Shown: positions 28,161 through 38,299 of the stretch, piece after piece
Layout: every line of letters begins with the position of its first letter
Position numbering within the stretch: the first letter of the stretch is position 1
From: Bordetella genomosp. 9
GTDB taxonomy: Bacteria > Pseudomonadota > Gammaproteobacteria > Burkholderiales > Burkholderiaceae_B
DNA: 64,000 nt
Direction of reading: 5' to 3'
Assembly: GCF_002119725.1 (NCBI RefSeq)
Contig: NZ_CP021109.1
Coordinates: forward strand, 1-64,000
The notes under the pieces: generated by a model
The model's input: the letters and a program-made list of their open reading frames with translations, nothing else
Databases searched by the model: none
What the model was told of the DNA's origin: nothing
Position numbers and translations under genes: made by a program

Positions 28161-29594
28161 TTAGTCGTGCTTGATCGATATGGTCTTCAGGACGGTGAAG
28201 CCGTACAGGGCTTCGAAGCCTTTTTCGCGGCCGTGGCCGCTGGCCTTGACGCCGCCGAAGGGCAGTTCGATGCCGCCGCCGGCGCCGTAGTTGTTGATGA
28301 AGACCTGGCCGGCCCTGACCTTGCGCGCCATGCGCAGCTGGCGTCCGCCGTCGCGTGTCCAGACGCTGGCAACCAGGCCGTAGTCCGTGGCGTTGGCGAT
28401 GCGAACCGCGTCCGCCTCGTCGTCGAAGGGGATGGCCGCCAATACCGGTCCGAACACTTCATCGCGGGCCAGGCGGTGGTCGATGGGCACGTCGCGCAGC
28501 AGGGTCGGGACCTGGTAGAAGCCCGTCGACGGCGCGCCGTCGGCAAGCGAGCCTTGCGCGACGGTGGGAATGCCGTCGTCGCGGGCCTGCTTCAGGAAAT
28601 CCGCGACGCGCGCCTGCTGGGTCTTGCGGATCAGCGGTCCGCAGTCCAGGTCCATGTGTGCGGGTCCCGCGCGCAGGGCGGCGAAGGCCCGGCCGACTTT
28701 GTCCAGCACCTCGTCGTATGCGCTGCGCTGCACCAGCAGGCGGCTGCCGGCGGAGCAGGTCTGGCCGGCGTTCTGCACGATGGCGTTGACCACCACGGGC
28801 AGCATGGCGTCGAAGTCCGCGTCCGCGAAGACGATTTGCGGCGATTTGCCGCCCAGTTCCGTGGTAACCGGCGTATGGTTGGCGGCGGCGGTCTGCGTGA
28901 CCAGAATGCCGATGGCAGGCGAGCCGGTAAAGGAAATATGGTCGATGCCCGGATGGCGGGCGAGCGCGTCGCCCGCCTCATGCCCGTAACCGGTCACCAC
29001 ATTGATGGCGCCCGGCGGAAAGCCCGTTTCCGCCGCGAGTTCGGCTATGCGAAGGACCGACAGGCACGCGTCTTCCGCCGGTTTGACGACGCAGGCATTG
29101 CCCGCGGCCAGCGCGCCGCCGACGCTGCGGCCGAAGATCTGCAAAGGATAGTTCCACGGCACGATGTGGCCGGTCACGCCGTGCGGCTCGCGCAGCGTCA
29201 GCACGGTGTAGCCGTTCTGATACGGCAGCGTTTCGCCATGCAGCTTGTCGGCCGCGCCGCCGTAGAACTCGAAGTAGCGTGCGATGGCCGTGACGTCGGC
29301 GCGCGCCTGCCTGGTGGGCTTGCCGCAATCGCGCGATTCGATGGCGACCAGTTCGTCGAAGTGGTCCAGCACCCGTTGCGAAAGCTTCAGCAGCAGGCGC
29401 CCCCGTTCGGCGGCCGTGAGTGCGCCCCAAGCGCCCTCGAAGGCCTTGCGCGCCGCCTGCACGCCGCGCTCGATATCCGCAGCGTTGCCGCGCGGGATGG
29501 CGTCGTATTCCTCGCCCGTGGATGGATCGATGACCGGGATGTACTCGCCGGACGAAGGCGTGACGGGACGATTGTCGATGAAGTGCTGCTGCAT
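28161..29594 (-). CDS. NAD(P)-dependent aldehyde dehydrogenase
   Basis: 477 residues. Oxidises an aldehyde to the acid. Catalytic Cys in NAGQTCSAGSRLLVQ and general-base Glu in TELGGKSPQIVF are present; the NAD-binding VPWNYPLQIF and the C-terminal LPFGGVKASGHGREKG are typical. The ATG at 29594 (MQQHFIDN) gives the family N-terminus; upstream extension is Arg-rich and unlikely. Substrate not predictable. Confidence 0.93.
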   Translation of the reverse strand: MQQHFIDNRPVTPSSGEYIPVIDPSTGEEYDAIPRGNAADIERGVQAARKAFEGAWGALTAAERGRLLLKLSQRVLDHFDELVAIESRDCGKPTRQARADVTAIARYFEFYGGAADKLHGETLPYQNGYTVLTLREPHGVTGHIVPWNYPLQIFGRSVGGALAAGNACVVKPAEDACLSVLRIAELAAETGFPPGAINVVTGYGHEAGDALARHPGIDHISFTGSPAIGILVTQTAAANHTPVTTELGGKSPQIVFADADFDAMLPVVVNAIVQNAGQTCSAGSRLLVQRSAYDEVLDKVGRAFAALRAGPAHMDLDCGPLIRKTQQARVADFLKQARDDGIPTVAQGSLADGAPSTGFYQVPTLLRDVPIDHRLARDEVFGPVLAAIPFDDEADAVRIANATDYGLVASVWTRDGGRQLRMARKVRAGQVFINNYGAGGGIELPFGGVKASGHGREKGFEALYGFTVLKTISIKHD

Positions 29595-29921
29595 GCTTGG
29601 GCCTCTCGATGTCTCCCCCAGGCGACGCCGCCGGATAGGCGGCCTGCCGGGTGTCATGCGGCCGTGGCGGGCGCGGCCGTCGGTCTTGGAAGGGATGCGC
29701 GCGATGACCGCGCGCCGCGCCGCGCGCCGCCGCGGCGTTGCACAGTCTACGCCCGCACGCGCCATGCGGCCAGCATCGGCCGGCGCGCCGGCCGATGGCG
29801 GGTCGTCCAAAAGAGGGAGAGAGGCGCGGGCCGCGGACGCGGCCCGGCAAGCATGCGGCGGCTAGTCGCGCTGACCGCCCCGACCGCCCGCCACGCCACG
29901 CATGTGACGGACGTTCACGCT
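29595..29921. other. 327-bp gap between topoisomerase III and aldehyde dehydrogenase genes
   Basis: No gene is apparent. It holds a perfect 24-bp palindrome (29774-29797, CATCGGCCGGC on each side of GC) and an 8-bp stem hairpin, CGGGCCGC with loop GGAC (29827-29846). Both lie downstream of topB on the minus strand and may end its transcript; neither has a T-run. Confidence 0.5.
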
Positions 29922-32600
29922 TCAGGCCGCCGTCTTGACGGCGGTTTTCCTGGCAGCGGTTTTTTTCGCCGGCGCCTTCTTGGCTGCTGTTTTCTTCACC
30001 GCGGGCGTACGGGCGGCCGTTTTGGCGGCGCCTGCCTCGGCGCCGCCCGCGTCTGCGGTCTTGGCGGCGCGCTTGGTTGCGGTCTTTGCGGCCGTTTTCG
30101 CCGCGGTCTTCGCCGCCGTTTTCGCGCCCGCGCGTCCGGCCGGTTTTTCACCGCGCGGTTCGAACTCGAAGCCGATCTTGCCGTCCGGCTGTCGCACCAG
30201 ATACGCCTTGAATTTGCGATTGGTGCGACTGGACACAAAGCCATCCAGCAAATCGGTGCGGCCGTCGTTCAGCAGCTTTTCCATCTGCGCGCGCGAGATT
30301 TCCTGCTGCAGGATGACCTTGCCCGAGCGGAAATCGCAGGTCCTGTCGGGCCCGACGGCTTTCTCGCAGACGTAGCTCATGCCGTGCTCGAAGACGCGCG
30401 AGCTGCATTTGGGGCAAGGCCCCACCGGCGTATGGCCGGAAAAATCGACCGGCTCGTTGTCCTCTTCGTTGCTCTGGCCGAAGTCGAACTCCAGCTTGTA
30501 TTCGTCGGTGATGCGCAGGATCGCCGCGAAGGGGCGCCCCATCTTGCTGATGAAGCCCTGCAGGGGGCCGATCTCGCGCCTGGCAAGCAGTTCCTCCACT
30601 TCGGGCAGTTCGAAGGTGCGACCGCCGGGATGCTTGCTGATCGAGAAATCGCAGTTGGTGCACGCGAAGCGCCGGTAGTTTTCCTTGACGACGCCGCCGC
30701 ACTTCGGGCAAGGCGTCTGCAGCGTCGCGTAGTCCCCAGGCACCGTATCGCGCTCGTATTCCTTGGCGCGCTTGACGATGACCTGCGTCATTTGCGCGAT
30801 CTCGCGCATGAAGGCGTCGCGGGCCAGACCGCCCTGTTCGATTTGCTTGAGCTTGTGTTCCCATTCGCCCGTCAGCTCGGGCGACGTCAGTTCGGCCACA
30901 TCCAGACCCGAAAGGAGCGTCATCAGCTGCCGGGCCTTGGCCGTGGGAACCAGGTCGCGGCCCTCGCGGCGCAGATAGCCTTCGTTCAACAGGCCTTCGA
31001 TGATCGCTGCGCGCGTGGCCGGCGTCCCCAGACCGCGCTCGGACATTGCTTCGCGCAGCTCCTCGTCTTCCACCAGCTTGCCCGCGCCTTCCATCGCGGA
31101 CAGCAGCGTGGCTTCGTTGTAGCGGGGCGGCGGCTTGGTGGCCAAGCCGACGGCTTCGACCTCTTCCGTGCGCACCTTTTCGCCTTCGGCCACGGGCACC
31201 AGGTTGGCATCCTCGCCCTGCGCTTCCTTGCCGTACACGGCCAGCCAGCCGGGCGCCACCAGCACCTTGCCGTCGGTGCGGAAGCGATGTCCTTGCACGT
31301 CCGTCATGCGCGTGGTGACGCGATATTCTGCCGGCGGAAAGAACACGGCAAGGAATCGCTTCAGCACCAGATCGTAGAGCTTGGCTTCGGCCTCGCTGAG
31401 GTCGCGCGGCACCTGCAGGGTGGGAATGATGGCGAAGTGATCCGACACCTTCTTGTTATCGAAGATGCGGCGGTTCGGCTTCACCCAGTTTTGCGCTACG
31501 ACCTGCGCTGCATGACGCGCGGAAGCGGCCGCCGGACCGGCCTGTGCGTCGGCCAGCGTACGCATGGTGTCGCGCACCGTGTTGATGTAGTCCTCCGGCA
31601 AGTAGCGCGAGTCCGTCCGCGGATACGTCAGCGCCTTGTGCCGTTCGTACAAACTTTGCGCAAGCGCCAGGGTCGTCTTGGCGGAAAAGCCGAAGCGGCC
31701 GTTCGCTTCGCGCTGCAAGGACGTCAGGTCGTAAAGCGCGGGAGACAGTTGCGTGGAGGGCTTGGATTCCTCGGTGACCGTGCCGGCCTGGCCGCGGCAT
31801 GCGGCCACCACGCTTTGCGCGGCCGCCAGCGACCACAGGCGGGACTCGCGTTTCTCCGGATCGCGCTCGTCCTTCTTGAAGTCCGGGTCGATCCAGCGGC
31901 CTTCATACAGGCCCGCCGCGGCGACGAACGTGGCCCGCACTTCCCAATAGTCGCGCGGCACGAAGGCGCGGATGCGGTTTTCGCGTTCGTGCACGATCGC
32001 CAGCGTGGGGGTTTGCACGCGGCCAACCGGCGTCTTGAAAAAGCCGCCGTCCTTGCTGTTGAAGGCCGTCATGGCGCGCGTGCCGTTGATGCCCACCAGC
32101 CAGTCCGCTTCGGCGCGCGAACGCGCCGCCGCTTCCAGGGGCTTCATGACGCTGTCATCCCGCAGGTTTTCGAACGCTTCGCGTATCGCGGCCTGCGTCA
32201 TCGATTGCAGCCACAGGCGCTTGATCGGCTTGTTTACACCCGCATACTGGATGATGTAACGAAAGATCAGTTCGCCTTCGCGCCCCGCGTCACAGGCATT
32301 GATGATGCTGTCCACGTCCTTGCGCTTGGCGAGGCGCACCAGCAGCTTCAGTCGTTCGCTCGAACGCTTGTCGGTCGGATCCAGTTCGAATTTGGGCGGG
32401 ATGACGGGCAGGTGGGCGAAGCTCCATTTGCCTTTGACGGGATCGTTCGGTGCGACGAGGCTCAGCAGGTGACCGATGCTCGACGCCAGGACGTAACGTT
32501 CGCTTTCAAAGTATTCGCCTTCACGCGCGAAGCCTCCCAAGGCGCGTGATATATCCAGGGCGACCGAGGGCTTCTCGGCAATAATCAACGTTTTGCTCAT
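29922..32600 (-). CDS. topB: DNA topoisomerase III with H1-like C-terminal tail
   Basis: 892 residues. Type IA topoisomerase that passes strands through a single-strand nick; decatenation role. The N-terminal TOPRIM begins TLIIAEKPSVA; the catalytic Tyr is in LTYPRTDSRYLP near residue 325. Two zinc-binding segments follow (CPKCGGVV ... CTNCDF and CPKCSSRVF ... CDFR). The last about 75 residues are Lys/Ala/Thr-rich with KTAAKTAAKTAA-type repeats, like histone H1-like proteins of Bordetella. The ATG at 32600 gives the standard start MSKTLIIAEKP. Confidence 0.95.
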   Translation of the reverse strand: MSKTLIIAEKPSVALDISRALGGFAREGEYFESERYVLASSIGHLLSLVAPNDPVKGKWSFAHLPVIPPKFELDPTDKRSSERLKLLVRLAKRKDVDSIINACDAGREGELIFRYIIQYAGVNKPIKRLWLQSMTQAAIREAFENLRDDSVMKPLEAAARSRAEADWLVGINGTRAMTAFNSKDGGFFKTPVGRVQTPTLAIVHERENRIRAFVPRDYWEVRATFVAAAGLYEGRWIDPDFKKDERDPEKRESRLWSLAAAQSVVAACRGQAGTVTEESKPSTQLSPALYDLTSLQREANGRFGFSAKTTLALAQSLYERHKALTYPRTDSRYLPEDYINTVRDTMRTLADAQAGPAAASARHAAQVVAQNWVKPNRRIFDNKKVSDHFAIIPTLQVPRDLSEAEAKLYDLVLKRFLAVFFPPAEYRVTTRMTDVQGHRFRTDGKVLVAPGWLAVYGKEAQGEDANLVPVAEGEKVRTEEVEAVGLATKPPPRYNEATLLSAMEGAGKLVEDEELREAMSERGLGTPATRAAIIEGLLNEGYLRREGRDLVPTAKARQLMTLLSGLDVAELTSPELTGEWEHKLKQIEQGGLARDAFMREIAQMTQVIVKRAKEYERDTVPGDYATLQTPCPKCGGVVKENYRRFACTNCDFSISKHPGGRTFELPEVEELLARREIGPLQGFISKMGRPFAAILRITDEYKLEFDFGQSNEEDNEPVDFSGHTPVGPCPKCSSRVFEHGMSYVCEKAVGPDRTCDFRSGKVILQQEISRAQMEKLLNDGRTDLLDGFVSSRTNRKFKAYLVRQPDGKIGFEFEPRGEKPAGRAGAKTAAKTAAKTAAKTATKRAAKTADAGGAEAGAAKTAARTPAVKKTAAKKAPAKKTAARKTAVKTAA

Positions 32601-32661
32601 GTGTGTCCAATGGCGGCGGCCCGCCGCAATAGCGCGGATGATAAGAGCGGAGATTCGCCAC

Positions 32662-35295
32662 ATGCAAGTCGATACCCACTCGCCGGCAGGATCGGAATTG
32701 CACGCTTGGCGCGCGTTTCTGGCGCGCGCGACACTGGCGTTGGGATTGCTGTTGCTTGCCAGCGCGGCGGTCTGCGGGGTGGCGGCGAACTGGGACGCCA
32801 TGACGAAAATGCAGCGGCTGGCGGGTGCGCAAGTCGTGCTGGCCGCAAGCGCCGTGCTGGCGGCGTGGCTCTATGTCAGGCCGGCGCGCAGCAGCGTCGC
32901 GGCGCATGGCCGCGCCTGCGTGGTCGGGCTTGCAGGCGTGCTGCTCGGGGCCTTGCTGGCGCTGGTCGGACAAACCTATCAGACCGGCGCGGACACCTGG
33001 GAGCTTTTCGCGCTGTGGGCGGCCTTGATGCTGCCATGGGCCATCGCGGCCCGCAGCCAGGGCGTGTGGCTTTTCTGGATCGTGCTGGCCAACGTTGCGC
33101 TGGGGCTGCTGCTGGGCGAACGCGTGCTGTCGTGGTGGGTTGTGTTCGATGGCCCCGGCTTCGCGAGCCTGGTCGTGAGCGCCGCGAACCTGTTGTTGCT
33201 GGCGGTGTGGGAGCTCTGCGCCCGGCACTGGCGGGCCGGCACCGGTGTCGGCCCGCGCGTGCTGGTGCTGATCGCCATGGGCGTGCTGGTCCTGGCGCTG
33301 ATGTTCGGAGATTCGGTGGTCCAAGGGCTGGGCACCTACACCGGCCTGGCATGGGTTGGCGCAACCCTGGCGCTCGCCTATTTCTATATACGCATCCGGC
33401 GCGATCTGGCGATCCTGGCCCTGCTTGCGGCCGGCGTGGTGTGCGTGTCGCTGCGGGTGCTGGGCGAATGGCTGTTCCGGATCGAACCGGGCGTCTGGGT
33501 TGCCCTGCCCTTGGCGGCCCTGCTCATGGGCGAGGCAGTGGTGGCGGCGCGCTGGCTGCGGCGGCTGGCGGCGGGTCCGGCCATCGCCGCCGATGCCGAG
33601 CCGGCGGTGGCGTCGGCCGGCGGCGCAGTGGAGCCGGAGGTGCCCGCCGTCGTGCAGCTTGGCCCGCGCACGGTACGCCGCACGGCGACCCCCTGGTACG
33701 TGCAGGCGCTGCTCGGTTTGAGCGCGTGGCTGGCGACCCTCCTTCTGCTGACCTTTCTGCTGGCGTCGGGGCTGGTGCAGACGCCGGCCGGCGCGCTGGT
33801 GATCGGCCTTGCGCTGTGCGCCGTCGGCGTGGCGATCGTGCGCAATGCGCCTCAGTTGTTCTGGCGGCAGTGCGCCATCGCGCTCGCATTCGCCGGCCAG
33901 ATCCTGGTGACGGCGGGCCTGTCCCAGTCGGAATCCGTAACCGGCTCGGCGCTGCTTCTGCTGGCGCTTTCCACCGCCGTGTATGTGCTGGGACCGGACG
34001 CCATCCTGCGTTTCCTGAGCGGGCTGATGATGGCCCTGGCCGTTTTCATATTGGCGGCTTTCACCGCCGGCAGCCAGGCGCTGTATCAACAGATGCTTTC
34101 CTGGATGAGCTTCGACGTGCTGCGCGGGTTGACCTTGTGGCTTCCCGCGTGCGTATGCGCCGCCTGGCTTTCCGCGCTCGCCTTTCTTGCCCGCGAGCGC
34201 ATGCCGGCAGCGCGCCGGGATGTCTTGCAGCCGTTGGCCTGGGCCCTGTCCCTGGCGGCCCAATTGGGCGCGCTGCAGGCGGCGGGGGTGGCGGTGTGGG
34301 AGTTGCCGGCGCTGTGGGGTTTGCATCCCCCGGCGGCCGGGTTCCTGGTGCTGGCGGCCTTGCTCCCGTTGGCGGTGTCCATCGTGCTGCTGCGGCGCCA
34401 GGCGCACGCCTTGCCCGCCCGGATGCGGATTGCCGTGCCGGCGGGATTGCTGCTGCTGGGCGCGTGCTGGATGCCCGGTCCGGGCATCGCCTTTGCCATG
34501 ACGTGGGTTCTGCTGGGTTTCGGTCTCGGCCGGCCGCGGTTGCGCCGCTGGGGGCAGGCGGCATTGATCGTTTATCTGGTCCTGTATTACTACCAGCTCG
34601 ATGTCCCGCTTCTGGAAAAGGCCGCGTGGCTGGCGTGCGCCGGCGTGCTGCTCCTGATCATGCGCGTGCTGGCCTGGCGTCTGGGCCGGCCGGCGAGCGG
34701 CGAGTCGCAGCCGGCGTCAAATGCCGCGTCCCGGGGGCTATCGCAGCAGCCCGCTGCATCGGACGCCGTCCGGCCGCGGCGGCCGGTATGGGCCGCCGTC
34801 ATGCTCGGGGGGCTGGTATTGGCGCTCGCGGTTGTCAACGCCGGCATCTGGCAGCGGGAGCAGCTGCTTTCCAACGGAACGATCGTGCGCCTCGCATTGG
34901 CGCCGGCCGATCCACGATCCCTGATGCAGGGAGACTACATGGCGCTGCGTTTCGCGGCGGCGCGTGAGATCGGCCAGTTGCAAGAGGCCGACGCCGCGCA
35001 GCAGAACCGCTGGGGCGGTCCGTCCACCGACGGCTATCTGGTGCTGCGACCGGACGCCAGAGGCGTCGCCCAGCCCCTGCGCGTCCAGCCCGAGCCCTTG
35101 CCGCATGGCGGGGACGAGGTCGTGTTGCGCTATCGCGTGCGTGCCGGGGGCGTGCGGCTGGGGACGAACGCCTACTTCTTCCCCGAAGGTGAGGCGCGGC
35201 GCTACGCCGCCGCCCGTTACGGTGAGTTCCGGGTGGGCGACGATGGCACCGCGCTGCTCGTCCGCTTGCTTGGCCCCGATTTTCAGCCTTTGTAG
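32662..35295 (+). CDS. Large membrane protein: DUF2157 + DUF4401 + GDYXXLXY domains
   Basis: 877 residues. Around twenty predicted membrane segments. The N-terminal part (about 15-180) matches DUF2157 ([24 protein letters not shown]); the middle resembles DUF4401. After a polar linker ([15 protein letters not shown]) comes a final membrane segment and a soluble GDYXXLXY domain with the motif GDYMALRF. These parts are separate neighbouring genes in many bacteria and here form one protein. Function unknown. The C-terminus overlaps the end of the convergent GluQ-RS gene by 13 bp. Confidence 0.85.
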   Translation: MQVDTHSPAGSELHAWRAFLARATLALGLLLLASAAVCGVAANWDAMTKMQRLAGAQVVLAASAVLAAWLYVRPARSSVAAHGRACVVGLAGVLLGALLALVGQTYQTGADTWELFALWAALMLPWAIAARSQGVWLFWIVLANVALGLLLGERVLSWWVVFDGPGFASLVVSAANLLLLAVWELCARHWRAGTGVGPRVLVLIAMGVLVLALMFGDSVVQGLGTYTGLAWVGATLALAYFYIRIRRDLAILALLAAGVVCVSLRVLGEWLFRIEPGVWVALPLAALLMGEAVVAARWLRRLAAGPAIAADAEPAVASAGGAVEPEVPAVVQLGPRTVRRTATPWYVQALLGLSAWLATLLLLTFLLASGLVQTPAGALVIGLALCAVGVAIVRNAPQLFWRQCAIALAFAGQILVTAGLSQSESVTGSALLLLALSTAVYVLGPDAILRFLSGLMMALAVFILAAFTAGSQALYQQMLSWMSFDVLRGLTLWLPACVCAAWLSALAFLARERMPAARRDVLQPLAWALSLAAQLGALQAAGVAVWELPALWGLHPPAAGFLVLAALLPLAVSIVLLRRQAHALPARMRIAVPAGLLLLGACWMPGPGIAFAMTWVLLGFGLGRPRLRRWGQAALIVYLVLYYYQLDVPLLEKAAWLACAGVLLLIMRVLAWRLGRPASGESQPASNAASRGLSQQPAASDAVRPRRPVWAAVMLGGLVLALAVVNAGIWQREQLLSNGTIVRLALAPADPRSLMQGDYMALRFAAAREIGQLQEADAAQQNRWGGPSTDGYLVLRPDARGVAQPLRVQPEPLPHGGDEVVLRYRVRAGGVRLGTNAYFFPEGEARRYAAARYGEFRVGDDGTALLVRLLGPDFQPL

Positions 35296-36176
35296 CGCCG
35301 GGCCCATTGCCGCGTGGCTTCGGCCAGGAACCCCTGCGGCGTCCGGGCCTCGATGGGCGCGAAGCCGAGGGCGCGCCATGCCTGTCCCAGCGTCTCCAGC
35401 GGGCGCGACAGGTCCAGCGCCGGCGCGTGATTCTGCTTGGACAGCTTCAGTCCGGTCGCCGGGTCCAGCACCAGCGGCACGTGCATGACCCGCGGCGGCG
35501 TCGCGCCCAGCAGCCTGGCCAACACGCGCTGGCGCGCGGTAGAGCTGAGCAGGTCGGCGCCCCGCACCACATCCGTGACGCCTTGCGCGGCGTCATCGAC
35601 GACCACGGCAAGCTGGTACGCCCACATGCCGTCGGCCCGCTTCAGAACAAAATCCCCGACGGCCCGCGCCACGTCCTGCTGCTGCGAGCCGAACCAGCGG
35701 TCCGTAAAGCGCTCGATGCCTTCCGGCACGCGCAGCCGCCACGCGCGCGCATGGCGTCCGGGGGGAAGACCGTTGCGGCAAGTGCCGACATAGGGGCGTT
35801 CGCCATCCAGCAGAACCTGCTGCGTGCCGCGCGCGGCCTCCATCGCCGCATGGTTTTCTATGATTTCGCGTCGCGTGCAGGCGCAGCCATATACCAGCCC
35901 GCGCGCCAGGAGCGTGTCGAATGCCTGGCGATAGACCGCATCCCGCGCCGATTGCCAAAGGACTTCGCCGTCCCATTGCAGGCCCAAGGTGCGCAACTGC
36001 TTCATGATGACGCGGTCGGCGCCCGGCACGGTGCGCGGCGCATCGATGTCCTCGATGCGCAGCAGCCATGTGCCTGCGTGGGCGCGGGCGTCCAGATAGC
36101 TCGCCAGGGCGGCAACGAGCGAGCCCGCGTGCAGCGGGCCGCTGGGGCTGGGGGCGAAGCGGCCGATGTAGTTCAT
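35283..36176 (-). CDS. gluQ: Glutamyl-Q tRNA(Asp) synthetase
   Basis: 297 residues. Attaches glutamate to queuosine at position 34 of tRNA(Asp). It is a truncated glutamyl-tRNA synthetase: catalytic core with [16 protein letters not shown] (HIGH-like), CACTRREI zinc-type Cys residues, and LKLSKQNHA (KMSKS-like), with no anticodon domain. The length is normal for the paralogue. The ATG at 36176 fits. It overlaps the end of the neighbouring membrane protein gene. Confidence 0.93.
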   Translation of the reverse strand: MNYIGRFAPSPSGPLHAGSLVAALASYLDARAHAGTWLLRIEDIDAPRTVPGADRVIMKQLRTLGLQWDGEVLWQSARDAVYRQAFDTLLARGLVYGCACTRREIIENHAAMEAARGTQQVLLDGERPYVGTCRNGLPPGRHARAWRLRVPEGIERFTDRWFGSQQQDVARAVGDFVLKRADGMWAYQLAVVVDDAAQGVTDVVRGADLLSSTARQRVLARLLGATPPRVMHVPLVLDPATGLKLSKQNHAPALDLSRPLETLGQAWRALGFAPIEARTPQGFLAEATRQWARRYKG

Positions 36177-36258
36177 GAAAGCAACCAGAAACGCCTGTCT
36201 CGATGCGAGAGCAAGAATCGCGACACCGCAGACCGTGGAAACCCCGCTGACAAAGCAA

Positions 36259-36281
36259 AGCCGGCCCTTGCAGGGCCGGCT
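36259..36281 (-). terminator. Terminator hairpin downstream of smg
   Basis: AGCCGGCCCT pairs with AGGGCCGGCT over a 3-base loop (TGC); on the minus strand it is followed by TTTGCTTTGT. It lies between smg and the gluQ start. Confidence 0.65.
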
Positions 36282-36360
36282 GGGTATCGCGGCGTCTTGC
36301 GCCTGTCGTGTCGAAGAACCTGCGCGCGCAGCAGGTCGCGCGCGAAAGGTCTTCGGGACG

Positions 36361-36822
36361 TCAGTGCAGGCAGCGGACGTCGCCGTCGTCGTCCAGCAGC
36401 TCTTCCAGGACCAGGTTGTCGATATCGGCCTCCTGGCTCCACAGCACCATGAGGGCCGTGATCTTCAGCTTGGACAGGGGAACGGGGGATTCCGGCGCGG
36501 CCAGGGCGCGATCGATAACGATCTCGCGCAAAGGCGCGGGCAGCACGCCGGCGGTCTCCAGGAAGGTAATGAAGCCGATCGCTTCGCTGCCGAGCTGGCG
36601 GTACTCGCTGTCGGTGTAGATGCGCGTGCCCGTGGCGGGTTGCTGCGCAAGGTCCACGCAGCGTTCGGTGGTTTCCGCCAGGCCGTAAAGCCAGCCCAGC
36701 GCATCATCGATGTCTTCGTGCTCGAAGCCCGCGGCGGCCAGACGTTTCGCCAGTACATCCGCCGCAGGACAGGCTTGCGGCGTGTAGTAATTTTCAAAAA
36801 GATAGACGAGGATATCGAACAT
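36361..36822 (-). CDS. smg: Smg family protein (DUF494)
   Basis: About 153 residues. It shows the family start [13 protein letters not shown] and the patterns [15 protein letters not shown] and EIVIDRALA. Smg is found next to dprA or topoisomerase genes in beta- and gammaproteobacteria; function not established. The ATG at 36822 matches the family start; an ATG at 36831 adds three residues. No clear ribosome-binding site. Confidence 0.9.
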   Translation of the reverse strand: MFDILVYLFENYYTPQACPAADVLAKRLAAAGFEHEDIDDALGWLYGLAETTERCVDLAQQPATGTRIYTDSEYRQLGSEAIGFITFLETAGVLPAPLREIVIDRALAAPESPVPLSKLKITALMVLWSQEADIDNLVLEELLDDDGDVRCLH

Positions 36823-37036
36823 AGGGCGCAAACGTTTGTGCCTGTTTGCCCAGTCGGCCCGCTCATCGGCAAACCAGCAAACATGAATTCACTTTACGCT
36901 TATTCAGATTCCGGGGCAACCGCTCAGCCGTAGCTGTTACGCGACGCCGGCGCGCGGCCTCCGAAGCCTCGCTTTTAGCCGATCGTCAGAAATGTTGCGC
37001 GGTGGTCGTGCAGCCCCTTCGTCCGGAGGACCGCTT

Positions 37037-38197
37037 TTGGACAACACGGAAATCGATGTAACCGGCCAGGGACTTCCAGCGCCGGAACTGCCGCCACCCG
37101 CGCGCGTGGGCGACCCCCTGGACCGCGTCGACACCCCGTGTCTGGTGCTGGACCTGGACGCCTTCGATCACAACCTGCGCATCATGCAGGACTGGGCGGA
37201 TCGCTGGAACGTCCATCTGCGTCCGCATGCCAAGGCGCACAAATGCCCCGAGGTGGCGTTGCGCCAGGCCGCCATCGGGGCCCGCGGCATCTGCGTGCAG
37301 AAGGTCAGCGAGGCTTTGCCGTTCGTGGCGGCCGGCGTGCGCGACATACATATCAGTAATGAGGTGGTGGGCGCGTCCAAGGTAGAGCTGCTCGCATCGC
37401 TGGCGCGGCAGGCCAGACTCAGCGTTTGCGTGGATCATGCGGACAATGTGGCCGATCTGTCGCGCGCGGCGGCCCGTCAAGGCTCGCGCATCGACGTGGT
37501 GGTGGAGCTGGACGTCGGCCAAGCCCGGTGTGGCGTGTCGTCGCCGATCGCTGCGCTGGAACTGGCGCGCCGCATCGAAAGCCTGCCCGGACTGCGCTTC
37601 GCCGGGCTGCAGGCTTATCACGGTTCGCTTCAGCATCGGCGCGGTCACGCGGAGCGCGCGGCGGCGAGCCGCGAGGCGGCCGTCCGCGCTCGTGAATGCG
37701 CCCACGTGCTGGCCAGGCACGACTACCATTGCGCGATCATCACGGGATCGGGCACGGGCACGGCGGAGTTCGATGCCCCCGGTGGCATCTATACGGAATT
37801 GCAGCCGGGCAGCTATGCCTTCATGGACGGCGACTACGGCGACAACGAATGGGCGGGGGAACTGCGCTTTCGGAACAGCCTGTTCCTGCTCAGCACGGTC
37901 ATGAGCGTACCGTGCGCAGACCGCGTGGTCCTGGATGCCGGTCTGAAGTCAACGACGATCGAATGCGGCCTGCCGCGATTGCATGAGCGCCCCGGCCTGA
38001 GCTACGTCGCGGCCAACGACGAACATGGGATCGTGCGTGTGGCGGCCGGGGCGGCGGCGCCGGCGCTGGGCGCGAAGGTGCTGCTGGTGCCTTCTCACTG
38101 CGACCCCACCTTCAATCTGCACGATACCTTGGTCGCGGTGCGGGCCGGCGTGGTTGAGGGACTCTGGCCCATTGCGGCGCGCGGGCTCAGCCGTTGA
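37037..38197 (+). CDS. D-threonine aldolase/D-serine dehydratase-like PLP enzyme
   Basis: 386 residues. A fold-type III PLP enzyme (alanine racemase-like barrel). VDTPCLVLDLDAFDHNL and RPHAKAHKC hold the PLP lysine region, and the C-terminal PSHCDPTFNLHD supplies the His/Cys metal site seen in D-threonine aldolases and D-serine dehydratases. I chose the TTG at 37037 because GGAGGA (37025-37030) is six bases upstream; an ATG at 36992 has no such site. The reaction is probably aldol cleavage of a D-3-hydroxyamino acid. Confidence 0.82.
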   Translation: MDNTEIDVTGQGLPAPELPPPARVGDPLDRVDTPCLVLDLDAFDHNLRIMQDWADRWNVHLRPHAKAHKCPEVALRQAAIGARGICVQKVSEALPFVAAGVRDIHISNEVVGASKVELLASLARQARLSVCVDHADNVADLSRAAARQGSRIDVVVELDVGQARCGVSSPIAALELARRIESLPGLRFAGLQAYHGSLQHRRGHAERAAASREAAVRARECAHVLARHDYHCAIITGSGTGTAEFDAPGGIYTELQPGSYAFMDGDYGDNEWAGELRFRNSLFLLSTVMSVPCADRVVLDAGLKSTTIECGLPRLHERPGLSYVAANDEHGIVRVAAGAAAPALGAKVLLVPSHCDPTFNLHDTLVAVRAGVVEGLWPIAARGLSR

Positions 38198-38299
38198 CCG
38201 GTTCCGGTTTCCTGCCGCGCGCCAACGGGTGATAAATTTACTCCCTTGCCCGCCAGCAGTTGCGGGCAAGTTTCCTTCTTCCTCCTTTCAGGAACCGCC

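Noticed and set aside
28167-32549. A 1,460-codon open frame on the plus strand
   Set aside because: It lies antisense to the aldehyde dehydrogenase and topB genes, whose products have clear catalytic motifs. The long open frame comes from high-GC codon bias, and its translation is Arg/Gly/Ala-rich with no domain.
32521-34967. Long open frames in other frames of the DUF2157 membrane gene
   Set aside because: The plus frame ending at 35295 encodes membrane segments and the GDYMALRF motif; the others are Arg/Gly-rich shadows.
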